Source of the DNA: an uncultured Acidobacteriota bacterium | GTDB lineage: Bacteria; Acidobacteriota; Thermoanaerobaculia; UBA5066 | DNA length: 46,344 bases | NCBI GenBank assembly: GCA_903845115.1 | Contig: CAIMWE010000239.1 | Location: 1 to 46,344 of the forward strand | Direction: 5' to 3' | Shown: piece by piece, positions 1 through 8,577 of the stretch | How positions within the stretch are numbered: the stretch's first letter is position 1 | How the letters are laid out: each line of letters starts with the position of its first letter | Position numbers and translations under genes: made by a program | Notes under the pieces: model-generated | Told to the model about the DNA's origin: nothing | The model's input: only the letters and a program-made list of their open reading frames with translations | Databases searched by the model: none

Positions 1-1769
1 ACCTGGTCGTTGATGACGGCGTAGGCGAAGTAGGGGCCGGAGCCGGAGACGACGGCGATGGAGGCGTAGCCCTGGGAGAAGCCGGTGCCGGTGAAGACGT
101 CGTCCAGCTGGGACCACTGGCCGCTGGCGAGGGTGACGTCCTGGAGAACGACCTTCTGGGAGGAGCCGTCGCCGTTGAAGAGGGTCAGGCGGAGGGTGAT
201 CGAGGAGGAAGTGGAGGCATTGGCGAAAGCCACGTTCGTCCGGTCCTGGCTGGACGAACGGAGGCCGTGGAGCCAGGAAGTGGCGGCGGAAGGAAGGTTC
301 TCGAGGCGGGGGGCCACGTAAGCGACACCGGCGCGGCCGTTCTCCGAGGGGGCGGTGATGCGGACCATTGCGGAGGCGGTGTCGGAAGAGGAGATGCCTG
401 CGAAGGTGACGCGGAGGGAGCCGCCCTGGTTGCCGGAGGGGATGGCGAGGCCCTTCGTGCGGAGGAAGGCGATGGCGTCGTCCACGACGAGCTGACGGCC
501 GGCGGCGAGGGAGAGGGAGGCGGAGCCGGTGCCGAGGCCGCCAAAGGCCGGGGCTGCGGTGTAGAGAAGAGTCACCGTCGCCTCGGTCGTCCCGCGGTTG
601 GCCAGGGAGAGCTCCGAGACGTACCGGGCGCGTCCCGTCACGTCCAGCACGATCGGGAGGAAGCGAACCGCGGAGGTGGCCGAGTCCCGCCGAACCGGCC
701 GGAACCCGACGTGGTAGTAGGGGTGGTTCGGATCCTGCGGGCCGCGATAGTAGGAGGGGTCGCGGTTGGAGACTCGAGAGTGCCCGTCGTCCACACCGCC
801 GATGTTGTCGCCGTTGTACCAGTTCCCGCCGCGCAGCACCCTGTAGGGCTTGCCGTCGGGCATGGGGGTCCCGGTCGCCGGGCCGGTCGGGTCGACGCCG
901 GGGCTCGAGGCGTAGTAGGTCTGGCCGTACCAGTCGTTGCACCACTGCCAGACGTTGCCGGCCATGTCGGTGAGGCCGAAGCCGTTCGCTCCGTCGGAGG
1001 TCTGGTAGCTCTCGGCGCTCCCTGGCCAGCCGAAGTCTGCCTTGTGCCGGAGAGTCCCGTCATAGAAGCCGACCGGCGTCGTCCAGGGGAGAGCCCCCGC
1101 CTCGTAGGGGTCGCCCGAGGAGGGGAAGTTGGCGCGGGTCCTGTCGGGCGTGTCGCCCCAGGGGTAGACCGTGTACGGGGAGGTGCGCCCGCCGCGCCCC
1201 GCGTACTCCCACTCGGCCTCCGTCGGGAGGCGGTAGCCGTCCTTCGTGAAGTCGCATGTCCAGGTCACGGGGTCGTAGCAGGGGGTGTGCCCCTCGCGGG
1301 CGCTCAGCCAGTTGCAGTAGGCGGCGGCCCCGAACCAGAGGACGCTCGTGACCGGGTGGTCGCCGCGCGCGTCGAGGACGGTGAACGCGCTTCCGTCCCA
1401 GCCGATCCGGCTGTACTGATCGGCCGCGCGGGTCAGAAAGAGCGGATCGCTCCCGGCGGCGAGATAGACGGTGCCGGAGGAGACGCGGATCGTCCCCTGA
1501 GAGAGAGCGGAGGCCAGGAAGTCGCGGTACTGCGCAACCGTGACGGCGGTCTTCCCGATCAGGAACGCGCTGAGCTGGACCTGGTGGACCGGGACCTCGT
1601 CGCTCGGATGGCTCGGGTCGACGAAGCCGGCGTGGTCGCCCATCTGGAAGGTCCCGGCGGGGACGGACGTCATGGTGGGCTGCGCCTGTGCCCCGAGGGT
1701 GAGGAAGAGAGAAGAGGCCAGGATTGCCCTCCTCGCTCTCTCCAGGGTCGCGGTCGCTTCGGTGGTCAT
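1..1769 (-). CDS. Exported FGE/SUMF-like protein with C-terminal beta module (3' end outside window)
   Basis: The gene is cut by the left edge; 589 codons are visible from the ATG at 1769, which has GGAGGGA about 7 nt upstream. A signal peptide (about residues 1-29) precedes a formylglycine-generating-enzyme-sulfatase domain (about 32-345). Its hallmarks are visible: GTFQMG, LPTEAEWEYAGRGG, YPWGD, DMAGNVWQW and VLRGGNW. Known members either oxidise a sulfatase cysteine or are non-catalytic relatives with other roles. No sulfatase is present here, so the substrate is unknown. Residues from about 355 on form a beta-rich module resembling the C-termini of the two phosphoesterases at 3511-7859; the last visible residues (YAVINDQ) align with their YA(S/A)(V/L)IDATTNDP ends, so probably only about ten residues are missing. 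Sure of the family, not of activity. Confidence 0.88.
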   Translation of the reverse strand, partial: MTTEATATLERARRAILASSLFLTLGAQAQPTMTSVPAGTFQMGDHAGFVDPSHPSDEVPVHQVQLSAFLIGKTAVTVAQYRDFLASALSQGTIRVSSGTVYLAAGSDPLFLTRAADQYSRIGWDGSAFTVLDARGDHPVTSVLWFGAAAYCNWLSAREGHTPCYDPVTWTCDFTKDGYRLPTEAEWEYAGRGGRTSPYTVYPWGDTPDRTRANFPSSGDPYEAGALPWTTPVGFYDGTLRHKADFGWPGSAESYQTSDGANGFGLTDMAGNVWQWCNDWYGQTYYASSPGVDPTGPATGTPMPDGKPYRVLRGGNWYNGDNIGGVDDGHSRVSNRDPSYYRGPQDPNHPYYHVGFRPVRRDSATSAVRFLPIVLDVTGRARYVSELSLANRGTTEATVTLLYTAAPAFGGLGTGSASLSLAAGRQLVVDDAIAFLRTKGLAIPSGNQGGSLRVTFAGISSSDTASAMVRITAPSENGRAGVAYVAPRLENLPSAATSWLHGLRSSSQDRTNVAFANASTSSSITLRLTLFNGDGSSQKVVLQDVTLASGQWSQLDDVFTGTGFSQGYASIAVVSGSGPYFAYAVINDQ

Positions 1770-1837
1770 CGGTGCTTCCCTCCGGTCGTAAGTTAGGGCG
1801 GCCGGCGTTCCCGCGCTTCACCCCGATGCAAGTTCTT

Positions 1838-1852
1838 TGTAAGAGGTGTAAG
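1838..1852. promoter_or_regulatory. TGTAAG direct repeat between the FGE-like and adenosine deaminase genes
   Basis: TGTAAG occurs at 1838-1843 and again at 1847-1852 (9-bp period), in the 150-bp divergent gap. On the minus strand it reads CTTACA-N3-CTTACA. A related element, CTTTACA-N3-CTTGCA, lies upstream of the histidine kinase gene at 10327-10341. It may be a response-regulator or other operator site. This is seen by eye only and is short. Confidence 0.3.
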
Positions 1853-1919
1853 CGTGACGATCGCGCTCCGGCGGCCCGCCGGGCGTCCCGGCCGGAATAA
1901 GATCCGGACGGAGGGAAAC

Positions 1920-3488
1920 GTGACCGTTGAACTGTTTCCCCGGCAGGCCCTGAGCCCTCGTCCCCGACCGGAGGGGCTTCCGGCGGGGACGCGTCTGGAG
2001 CCGCTCCTCTCCGCCCTGGCCGCAGCCCTCCTCCTCGCGGCCTTCCTGGCCGGGTCCGCCATCGCCGAGGAGCCCCGCGGGCGGGACCTGCGCGAACGCC
2101 TCATCCAGGCCGACTCGGTCTTCGCCTTTTCGGCGGACGTGCACCTCTCCCCGGAGGAGAAGGACGCGGACGCCGTGCTGAACGCCCTCCGGGCGTCCTA
2201 CCTGAAGAGGTTCGCGGCGCAGCCCGACCTTCCGTTCCGGACCCCCTTCGCCTCCTCGCGGCAGGAGATCCGGGAGACCGGGCTTCACCGTGCCCTCCGC
2301 GCCATGCCCAAGGGAGGGATGCTCCACATCCACGCGACCGCCACCGGGCGGGTCGAGTGGATCGTGGACCGGGCGCTTTCGATGCCGGAGTGCCAGATCT
2401 TCTGGGAGGAGACGAACGAGACGAACGTCCACGGGCAGCTCGGCGTCTTTCCGGCGGGCCCCGCGCCGAAGGGCTGGATCCTCCTCTCGGGCCTGAAGGC
2501 AAGAAGGCCCGACCTCCGCCGGGAGCTGGTGGAGCTCTACACGCTCGGCCCGGAAGAGCTCGGCGTCCCGGACGTCTGGAAGGAGTTCGAGGCGATCTTC
2601 TGGCGAATCGACGGGTTCGTCTCGTACCGTCCCGTGTTTCTCGCCTACTACCTGGACGCGTTCGAGACCCTGGCGAGGGACGGCGTCCAGTTTCTGGAGC
2701 TCAGGACCAGCCTCGACCCGGTCCAGGCCGAGGACGGGACGCTGGTGGAGAGCCGGGGGGTCGTCGAGATGTACCGCTCGATCCTGGACCGGGTCCGGAA
2801 GAGCCACCCGGGGTTCGACCTGGCGATCATCGTGTGCGGGTCCCGCGGGGCCGACGCGTCCGAGGTGCGGGGAAAGATGGACCTCGAGAGGAGGCTGGCC
2901 GCGGAATACCCGGACCTGGTCGTCGGCTTCGACCTCGTGGGCGAGGAGGACCGGGGGAGGACGACCGAGTACTACGCGGCGGCGCTCGGAAGCCGGCCGC
3001 CCGTGCCGCTCTACCTCCACGGGGGGGAGAGCCTTTCCGCATCCAATTACAACGTCCTGGACGCCTGGCTGCTGGGCGCGCAGCGGATCGGACACGGAGT
3101 GAACCTGGTCAATTTCCTGCACCTCGAGCGGAAGGTCCGGGAGACGGGCACCGTCCTGGAGATCTGCCCGATCAGCAACCAGGCACTCGGCTACGTCCCC
3201 GACCTTCGCCTCCACCCGGCCCGCGGCCTGCTGATGCGGGGCGTCCAGGGAGTCCTCTCTTCCGACGATCCCGGAATCTTCCGGAGCGAGGGGCTCACCG
3301 ACGAATTCTGGCAGGCCTACGTCGCCTGGGGTCTCGACCTGCGGGATCTCAAGCAGCTGGCCAGGAATTCCATCGTCCACAGCGGCCTCTCGCCCGCGCG
3401 AAGGCACCGCCACCTCGAAAGTTTCGACGCGCGCTGGCGGCGGTTCATCCGGTCGGTCACCGAGACCTGGCCGCGGGAAGCGCCGTAG
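1920..3488 (+). CDS. Secreted adenosine deaminase, ADGF/ADA2 type
   Basis: Predicted to deaminate adenosine (or deoxyadenosine) to inosine outside the cytoplasm. I chose the GTG at 1920 because GGAGG lies about 6 nt upstream and because it leaves a short n-region before a clear signal peptide ending SAIA-EE; a longer in-frame opening exists from 1854. The protein is 522 aa. Zinc and substrate motifs of the adenosine deaminase superfamily are all visible: HIH at residues 136-138, the LHGGE motif with H367 and E370, RIGHG, CPISNQALGY and SSDDPGIF. The length and the extra N-terminal helical segment fit the extracellular ADGF/CECR1 branch better than cytosolic Add. It is divergent from the FGE-like gene and convergent with the phosphoesterase operon. 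Pairing with exported phosphoesterases suggests extracellular purine breakdown (inference). Confidence 0.9.
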   Translation: MTVELFPRQALSPRPRPEGLPAGTRLEPLLSALAAALLLAAFLAGSAIAEEPRGRDLRERLIQADSVFAFSADVHLSPEEKDADAVLNALRASYLKRFAAQPDLPFRTPFASSRQEIRETGLHRALRAMPKGGMLHIHATATGRVEWIVDRALSMPECQIFWEETNETNVHGQLGVFPAGPAPKGWILLSGLKARRPDLRRELVELYTLGPEELGVPDVWKEFEAIFWRIDGFVSYRPVFLAYYLDAFETLARDGVQFLELRTSLDPVQAEDGTLVESRGVVEMYRSILDRVRKSHPGFDLAIIVCGSRGADASEVRGKMDLERRLAAEYPDLVVGFDLVGEEDRGRTTEYYAAALGSRPPVPLYLHGGESLSASNYNVLDAWLLGAQRIGHGVNLVNFLHLERKVRETGTVLEICPISNQALGYVPDLRLHPARGLLMRGVQGVLSSDDPGIFRSEGLTDEFWQAYVAWGLDLRDLKQLARNSIVHSGLSPARRHRHLESFDARWRRFIRSVTETWPREAP

Positions 3489-3489
3489 A

Positions 3490-3510
3490 CGGCGGGGCCG
3501 GCGGCCGCCG
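3490..3510. terminator. GC hairpin between convergent genes
   Basis: CGGCGG (3490-3495) pairs with CCGCCG (3505-3510) across a 9-nt loop in the 22-bp gap between the convergent deaminase and phosphoesterase genes. There is no T tract on either side, so it is only a candidate shared terminator. Confidence 0.25.
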
Positions 3511-5688
3511 TCACCGCGGCAGGAGCGTCCTCGGGTCGTTCGTCGTGGCGTCGATGAGGGCGGCGTAGGCGGCCAGGGCGCCGGAGGCGGTCGGGGTGGA
3601 GAGGACGAGCCGCCCGGCGGTGTCGGCGGCGACCCCGAGGTCCCGGACGACGCGCGTCACCTGGGTCATGCCGAGGGGAGGGAGCGTGTAGCGCTTCGAG
3701 GCGAGGACGGCTCCGCTCGCGTCGACGAGGGAAACGTCTGCGTAGAGGGGCGACGTGGTGCCGTTCGTCAGGATCAGGTTCGTCCGGAAGGCCCCGTCCT
3801 CGCGGACGCCGAGGATCGTCCTGGTCGAGCCGGAGCGGATCAGGTCGGCGTCGGCGAACGCCGGGACGCTCTGGCCGAAGGTCCCGCCTCCCGGCGCCGG
3901 CGTGGAGGTCTGGCCGGAAACGGCGAGCGCCGTCGTGGACGAGGCGACGCGGAGGGCTCCGTAGCCGGAGGAGAGGCCGAAGACCGAGCCGAGGACGTCC
4001 GCGTAGGTCGCCCCCTTGCCCGCGGCGAGGGTGAAGCTCTTCTCCGTCCCGGCGGTGCCGTCGGCGTCGTGCCCGAGGAACTTCAGCGTGAGGGTGGCGT
4101 CGGACGTTCCCGTGTTCGCGATGGCGAGATCGGTCGTGTAGAAAGCGCCCCCGGCGCCCGAGGCCCGGGCGCTCGAAGGGAGGAGCCACGTGGCGGCGGG
4201 CGGCGGGACAGGAGGGGCCGCCACGGTGTAAGAGAAGGCGACCTGGCCGCTCACCTGCGTGGCGTTCTCGTCCTTCGGAAGGAACTCGCGGACGTACTCG
4301 ACCTTCACTCCCGTGGACGCCACCGTCACCCGCAGGTAGCCCGCGTTGGGGAGGACGTCCCCTGACGTGTAGGCGTCGGCGTTGAACGCGGTGTAGGTGT
4401 AGTCGGCCGGGATCGGAACCTCCTGGTAGGTCACACCGTCGAGCTGCTGGTGGGCGAAGAGGTGGTCGTGCCCCTGGAAGAAGATCGTCACGTGGTTGGC
4501 GACCATCAGCTGGTGGAGCGGGACCGGCCACGTCGGGCGGCGCGTGGGGAATCCCCAGCTGCCGTCGGCGTCGTGGCCGCCCCACTCGTACTGGCCGGCG
4601 ATCTCGATGCCGCCCCGCCCCGTTCCCATCACGTGGTGGGCGAAGACGAACTTCCACTTCGCCGTGCTCTGCTCGAGGGTCTGCTGGAGCCACTGATATT
4701 GCGTGTCGCCGTGCGAGATGAGCCACCGGTCGGCCGTCTTCCCGGACGAGCTGCCGATCCCGTTGTCGACCATGGCGGGCGAGCTCCAGTAGGGGTCGAT
4801 GACGACGAAGAGGGCGTCCCCGTTCTGCCAGGCGTAGGAGTTCCGGAGCGGCCCGATGCCGGAGAGCGGGCTGGCGTTTCCCGAGTAGAAGGCGCCGGTC
4901 GAGGCGTCGTTCGGCGCCGGCATCGGGTAGTAGAGGTTCCGCGCGTTCTGGGCCCAGACGGGGACCTGGTTGCTGTTCGTGCCGTCGGAGGGGAGGTTGT
5001 AATTCCAGAGCGACGCCTGCTCGTGGTTTCCGTTCACCAGGAAGAGCGTGGAGCTGCGCGAGACGAGGTCGAGCCAGGGGAGCTGGAGGGTGTACCGCCC
5101 GGTGACGGAGGGCTGCGTGTAGGGGGTGGGAAGGGTGTCGACGCTGAAGTCGTCGCCGCTCAGGATGTAGAAGTCGGGCTGGTCCTTCGAGGCGGCGGTC
5201 AGCGTCTGAACGTAGAGGTCCGGGTCGAACATCGATTTCGCGCGCTCGGGGTGGGAGTCCCCCTGGATGCAGAAGACGAAGGAGCTGCCCGCCGGGCGCA
5301 TCGTGTGGAAGGTCCGCTCGGAGCCCGCCGTGAAGGCGCCGGTCGTGCCGGCCGTGCGGTACTGGAGGCGGTAGTAGTAGCGGGTGTCGGCGGCGAGGCC
5401 CGGGATCACCGTCTGCGAGGCGAAGAAGCCGGTCGCGTACGGGTCGGCCGGCAGGACGGCGGCCGGCGTGGCGCCGGTGTAGGCGCCGGAGGAGACGCCG
5501 TACTGGAAGGAGATCTCGAGGGCCGCGTCGGCGCGCGCGCCGATCGTCACCGAGCGGTCGGTCAGCTGCCCGGCAACGAGCGTGACCGTCGGAGCCGCTT
5601 CGAGCGGGGCCGGGGCGAGCGAAGTGACCGCAAGGAGGAGGGCGGGGGCCAGGCGGTTCAATGCGGAGAAGGGCGGGAAGTTCTTCAT
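3511..5688 (-). CDS. Exported metallophosphoesterase with FnIII-like N-domain and C-terminal beta module (copy 1)
   Basis: 725 aa. The signal peptide spans about residues 1-32. A fibronectin-like domain of the purple-acid-phosphatase type follows (about 34-130, with the strand motif YYYRL). The calcineurin-like catalytic domain carries the metal-binding motifs GDSH (D144, H146), SGDD (D179), GNHE (N221, H222), HH in FAHHVMG, and GHDH. A proline-rich linker leads to a C-terminal module (about 490-725) nearly the same as in the upstream paralogue. It should hydrolyse phosphomono- or diesters outside the cytoplasm; the substrate is unknown. The ATG overlaps the stop of the upstream gene (ATGA at 5685-5688), so translation is probably coupled. 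The longer in-frame opening up to 7869 is antisense to nothing but runs through the neighbour in the wrong frame, so it was not used. Confidence 0.9.
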   Translation of the reverse strand: MKNFPPFSALNRLAPALLLAVTSLAPAPLEAAPTVTLVAGQLTDRSVTIGARADAALEISFQYGVSSGAYTGATPAAVLPADPYATGFFASQTVIPGLAADTRYYYRLQYRTAGTTGAFTAGSERTFHTMRPAGSSFVFCIQGDSHPERAKSMFDPDLYVQTLTAASKDQPDFYILSGDDFSVDTLPTPYTQPSVTGRYTLQLPWLDLVSRSSTLFLVNGNHEQASLWNYNLPSDGTNSNQVPVWAQNARNLYYPMPAPNDASTGAFYSGNASPLSGIGPLRNSYAWQNGDALFVVIDPYWSSPAMVDNGIGSSSGKTADRWLISHGDTQYQWLQQTLEQSTAKWKFVFAHHVMGTGRGGIEIAGQYEWGGHDADGSWGFPTRRPTWPVPLHQLMVANHVTIFFQGHDHLFAHQQLDGVTYQEVPIPADYTYTAFNADAYTSGDVLPNAGYLRVTVASTGVKVEYVREFLPKDENATQVSGQVAFSYTVAAPPVPPPAATWLLPSSARASGAGGAFYTTDLAIANTGTSDATLTLKFLGHDADGTAGTEKSFTLAAGKGATYADVLGSVFGLSSGYGALRVASSTTALAVSGQTSTPAPGGGTFGQSVPAFADADLIRSGSTRTILGVREDGAFRTNLILTNGTTSPLYADVSLVDASGAVLASKRYTLPPLGMTQVTRVVRDLGVAADTAGRLVLSTPTASGALAAYAALIDATTNDPRTLLPR
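3515..4195. repeat. Long direct repeat, copy A (C-terminal module DNA)
   Basis: This stretch matches 5689-6372 closely at the DNA level by eye (offset 2174 to 2177 bp, so at least one 3-bp indel). It encodes the C-terminal module of phosphoesterase copy 1. Similarity falls off sharply once the catalytic domain begins. Confidence 0.75.
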
Positions 5689-7859
5689 CGCGGCAGGAGC
5701 GTCCTCGGATCGTTCGTGGTGGCGTCGATGACGGAGGCGTAGGCGGCGAAGGAGCCTCCGGCCGTGGGGGTCGAGAGGACAGCGCGTGCGCCGCTGACGT
5801 CGGACGAGACCCCCAGGTCGCGTGCGACGCGGGTCACCTGGGTCATCCCGAGGGGCGGCAGGGAGTAGCGTTTGGTGGCGAGCGCCGCCCCGCTCTCGGC
5901 GACGAGCGCGACGTCGACGTCGAGGGGCGAGGTCGTCGCGTTCGCGAGGATCAGGTTCGTCCGGAACGCGGAGTCCTCCCGGACGCCCAGGATCGTCCGA
6001 GGCGTCCCGGCCAGGACCAGATCGGCCGCGCCGAAGCCGGGGACGCTCTGGCCGAACGTCCCGCCTGCGGGCGCCGGGGTCGAGGTCTGGCTCGAGACGG
6101 CGAGGGAGGCGGTGGACGAGGCGACCCGGATCGCGCCGTAGCCGGAGGAGAGGCCGAAGACGGAGCCCAGGACGTCCGTGTACGCGGCCGACCTCCCGGC
6201 GGCGAGCGTGAAGCTCTTCTCGGGGCCGGCCGTCCCGTCCGCGTCGTGCCCGAGGAACTTCAGCGTGAGGGAGGCGTCGGCGGTCCCCGTGTTCGCGACG
6301 GCGAGATCGGTCGTGTAGAAGGCGCCGCCGGCGCCCGAGGCGTGCGCGCTGGACGGGAGGATCCAGGTCGCGGCAGCGGCGGGGCCTGTTCCCTTCCCCG
6401 TCACCGTGTACGAGAAGACGGTGTCTCCGTTGTGGCGGGTCGCGGTCTCGTCGGTCGGGAGGAGCGAGCGGACGTAGTCGACGGTCGCCTTTCCGCCTTC
6501 CACCTTGACCCGCAAGTGGCCGGAGCTGCCGTAGAGCACCCCGGTCGTGTAGCCGTAGTCGGCCGCGCTCGAGGTGCTGTCGGGGCGGGGGAAGCCCGGC
6601 TGCGGGACCTCGTGGTAGACGATCCCGTCGAGGTCCTGCTTGACGAAGAGGTGGTCGTGTCCGTGGAAGAGGGCGGTGACGCCGGTCCGGACGAACAGAG
6701 CGTGAATCGGTTCGGCCCAGCCGGGCCGCTTCGCGGCGAAGCCGGGGGAGCCGTCGGCGTTGGCCCCGCCCCACTCCCAGAGGCCGGCGGCCTCCACGCC
6801 GCCGCGGCGGTCCTTCCCGAACCCCCCCACGAGGTGGTGGACGAAGACGAACTTCAGCTTCGCCGGGCTCGTCTCGAGCGTTCTCTTCAGCCACGCGTAC
6901 TGGTCGGCCCCGAGCGTCCAGCTCCAGTTGTCGGTCCCGTTCCCCTGCGCCCGCGTCGGCCAGAAGGGGTCCAGCACCACGGTCAGGACGTCGCCCCAGG
7001 TGAAGGCGTAGTAGTTCTGGAGCAGCCCGACGCTCGGCTCGGGTGTCGAGTTCCCCGTGTAGAACGAGTCCGGGACCGGGTTCGGGAAGAGCTGGGTCCG
7101 CAGGAGCGCGGACCACTCGGGCATACTCGTGGTTTGGCCGTCGGCCAGCCAGCCGAGCTCCCCGTCGTGGTTCCCGAGCGTGAAGAAGAGGGGGGCCGAC
7201 GAGCAGACCAGCCCGAGGTAGTAGCGCTGGGCGTAGTACTGCGGCAGGGCGTCGGTGAAGACCGGGTACTTCTCCGTCATGAAGGTGTCGCCGAGGTCGA
7301 CGTGGAAATCGGGGAGGTCCGCGGCCGCGTTCGCGAGCGTCCGGGCGTAGAGGGCGGTCGACGTGTTGCTGTCCAGGTGCGAGTCGGCCTGGATCGTGAA
7401 GGTGAAGCTCGCGCCCGGGGGGCGCGCGGTCCGGAAGCGCTGCGAGGTGGTGGCGGTGTAAGCGCCGCTCGTCCCCGACCGCCACCAGAGGCGGTACGTG
7501 TAGGCGGTGTCGGCCTGGAGGGAGTCGAGGAGGAACTCGACCCCCTGCTCCTTCGGGAGCGGCTGGACCGCGGTGGAGGTCGGAGCGCCTCCGGACGCGG
7601 GTGAGAACTCGGCGAACCCGTCCCCGTCCTGGTACGCGACGACGCTGACGACGACGCTGCGGCCGGTGGGCCTCCCCAGGATCACGTCGACCGGGTGCGC
7701 CGGGACGTCGAAGGCAGCGGCCGCAGGGAGGGCTCCGAGGAGAGCGACGATCGCGAGCATCCGGTACCGCGCTCGTACGCCGGCTCCAGCCGGGCGTGCA
7801 GGAAAGGTCTGTGAGGAACGTAGACCGCCGGGAATCGCGCCGGAGCCGTTCGTTGCCAT
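5685..7859 (-). CDS. Exported metallophosphoesterase with FnIII-like N-domain and C-terminal beta module (copy 2)
   Basis: 724 aa from the ATG at 7859, which lies 10 nt after the response-regulator stop. An internal ATG at 7760 would put the hydrophobic signal segment (LAIVALLGALPAAAA) right at the N-terminus but has no Shine-Dalgarno sequence, so the start is open. The order is signal segment, FnIII-like domain (about 56-145, TYRLWW), then a calcineurin-like domain with ADSH (D159, H161), LGD (D191), GNHD (N230-D232), VHH and GHDH. The C-terminal module is almost the same as in copy 1, while the catalytic domains look only about one-third identical by eye. The two enzymes probably share location but differ in substrate. 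The stop overlaps the next ATG. Confidence 0.9.
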   Translation of the reverse strand: MATNGSGAIPGGLRSSQTFPARPAGAGVRARYRMLAIVALLGALPAAAAFDVPAHPVDVILGRPTGRSVVVSVVAYQDGDGFAEFSPASGGAPTSTAVQPLPKEQGVEFLLDSLQADTAYTYRLWWRSGTSGAYTATTSQRFRTARPPGASFTFTIQADSHLDSNTSTALYARTLANAAADLPDFHVDLGDTFMTEKYPVFTDALPQYYAQRYYLGLVCSSAPLFFTLGNHDGELGWLADGQTTSMPEWSALLRTQLFPNPVPDSFYTGNSTPEPSVGLLQNYYAFTWGDVLTVVLDPFWPTRAQGNGTDNWSWTLGADQYAWLKRTLETSPAKLKFVFVHHLVGGFGKDRRGGVEAAGLWEWGGANADGSPGFAAKRPGWAEPIHALFVRTGVTALFHGHDHLFVKQDLDGIVYHEVPQPGFPRPDSTSSAADYGYTTGVLYGSSGHLRVKVEGGKATVDYVRSLLPTDETATRHNGDTVFSYTVTGKGTGPAAAATWILPSSAHASGAGGAFYTTDLAVANTGTADASLTLKFLGHDADGTAGPEKSFTLAAGRSAAYTDVLGSVFGLSSGYGAIRVASSTASLAVSSQTSTPAPAGGTFGQSVPGFGAADLVLAGTPRTILGVREDSAFRTNLILANATTSPLDVDVALVAESGAALATKRYSLPPLGMTQVTRVARDLGVSSDVSGARAVLSTPTAGGSFAAYASVIDATTNDPRTLLPR
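5689..6372. repeat. Long direct repeat, copy B (C-terminal module DNA)
   Basis: Partner of 3515-4195. Both begin with the CGCGGCAGGAGCGTCCTCGG stretch and both contain GCGAGATCGGTCGTGTAGAA near the far end. It encodes the C-terminal module of phosphoesterase copy 2. Confidence 0.75.
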
Positions 7860-7869
7860 CGTCAGCCAT

Positions 7870-8577
7870 CTATCCGTCGAACCGATAGCCGAGACGGTGG
7901 ACCGTGACGATGTGGACCGGGTGCGAGGGGTTCGGCTCCACCTTCGACCGGAGCGAGGCGACGTGGACGTCGACCGTCCGGGAGACCGGGGTGGCGTCGT
8001 ATCCCCACACCTCGTCGAGGAGGCGGTCGCGGGAGAGCAACTCGCCTCGGTGCTCGACCAGGTATCGAAGGAGCCGGAGCTCCATGCTCGAAAGCGGGAC
8101 GGGAGCCCCGGCGCGGGTCACCTCGGCGCGCCGGAAATCGGCCCGGACCTCCCCGAACGTGAACATGTCCGGGGCGGCGCTTCCCGAGAGGCGCCGCCGG
8201 AGGAGGGCCTCGAGGCGCGCCAGGAGCTCGATCATCTCGAACGGCTTCGTCAGGTAGTCGTCAGCCCCTAGCCTCAGGCCCACCACCTTGTCCACCACCT
8301 GGGACCTCGCCGTGAGCATGAGGATGGGGAGCGAAAGGCCGCGCTGGCGGAGCTCGCGGCAGACCGCGAAGCCGTCCATCCCGGGGAGCATGACGTCGAG
8401 GATCGCGACGTCGAACACCCGTTCCGATGCGAGGACGAGGGCCGACTCCCCGTCGCCGCGCGACTCCACCTCGTAGCCCTCGGCCTCGAGCCGGTCGCTC
8501 AGCGTGAGGACGAGGCTCTCCTCGTCCTCGACGAGGAGCACGCGGGGCGCGATTCTCTTCGGCGACGACGTCTTCAC
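7870..8577 (-). CDS. OmpR/PhoB-family response regulator
   Basis: 235 aa from a GTG at 8577 that overlaps the kinase stop as GTGA; an AAGGGG-type ribosome site lies in the end of the kinase gene. The receiver domain (about 12-125) has the acidic pair D18/E19, phospho-acceptor D61 (ILDVMLPGMDG), a conserved T in MLTAR, and K111 (LTKPFE). The winged-helix DNA-binding domain (about 140-235) ends with the usual VHRLGYRF strand. The protein therefore looks fully active. It is the second gene of a four-gene leftward operon (kinase, regulator, two phosphoesterases) and is 10 nt from the first phosphoesterase, so control of phosphoester hydrolysis is the natural guess. The sequence does not show which signal it answers to. 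Confidence 0.95.
   Translation of the reverse strand: MKTSSPKRIAPRVLLVEDEESLVLTLSDRLEAEGYEVESRGDGESALVLASERVFDVAILDVMLPGMDGFAVCRELRQRGLSLPILMLTARSQVVDKVVGLRLGADDYLTKPFEMIELLARLEALLRRRLSGSAAPDMFTFGEVRADFRRAEVTRAGAPVPLSSMELRLLRYLVEHRGELLSRDRLLDEVWGYDATPVSRTVDVHVASLRSKVEPNPSHPVHIVTVHRLGYRFDG

Noticed and set aside
1-1769. True sulfatase-activating enzyme role for the FGE-like protein
   Set aside because: No sulfatase is in the window and the redox cysteines cannot be assigned with confidence, so only the domain is called.
3511-7859. PEP-CTERM, LPXTG or Type IX sorting signal at the phosphoesterase C-termini
   Set aside because: The ends (NDPRTLLPR) have no hydrophobic helix, no sortase motif and no typical T9SS pattern.
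3511-7869. A single giant 1452-residue protein covering both phosphoesterases
   Set aside because: Only the last 725 codons make a sensible protein. The upstream part reads copy 2 in the wrong frame; copy 2 has its own frame with all metal motifs.
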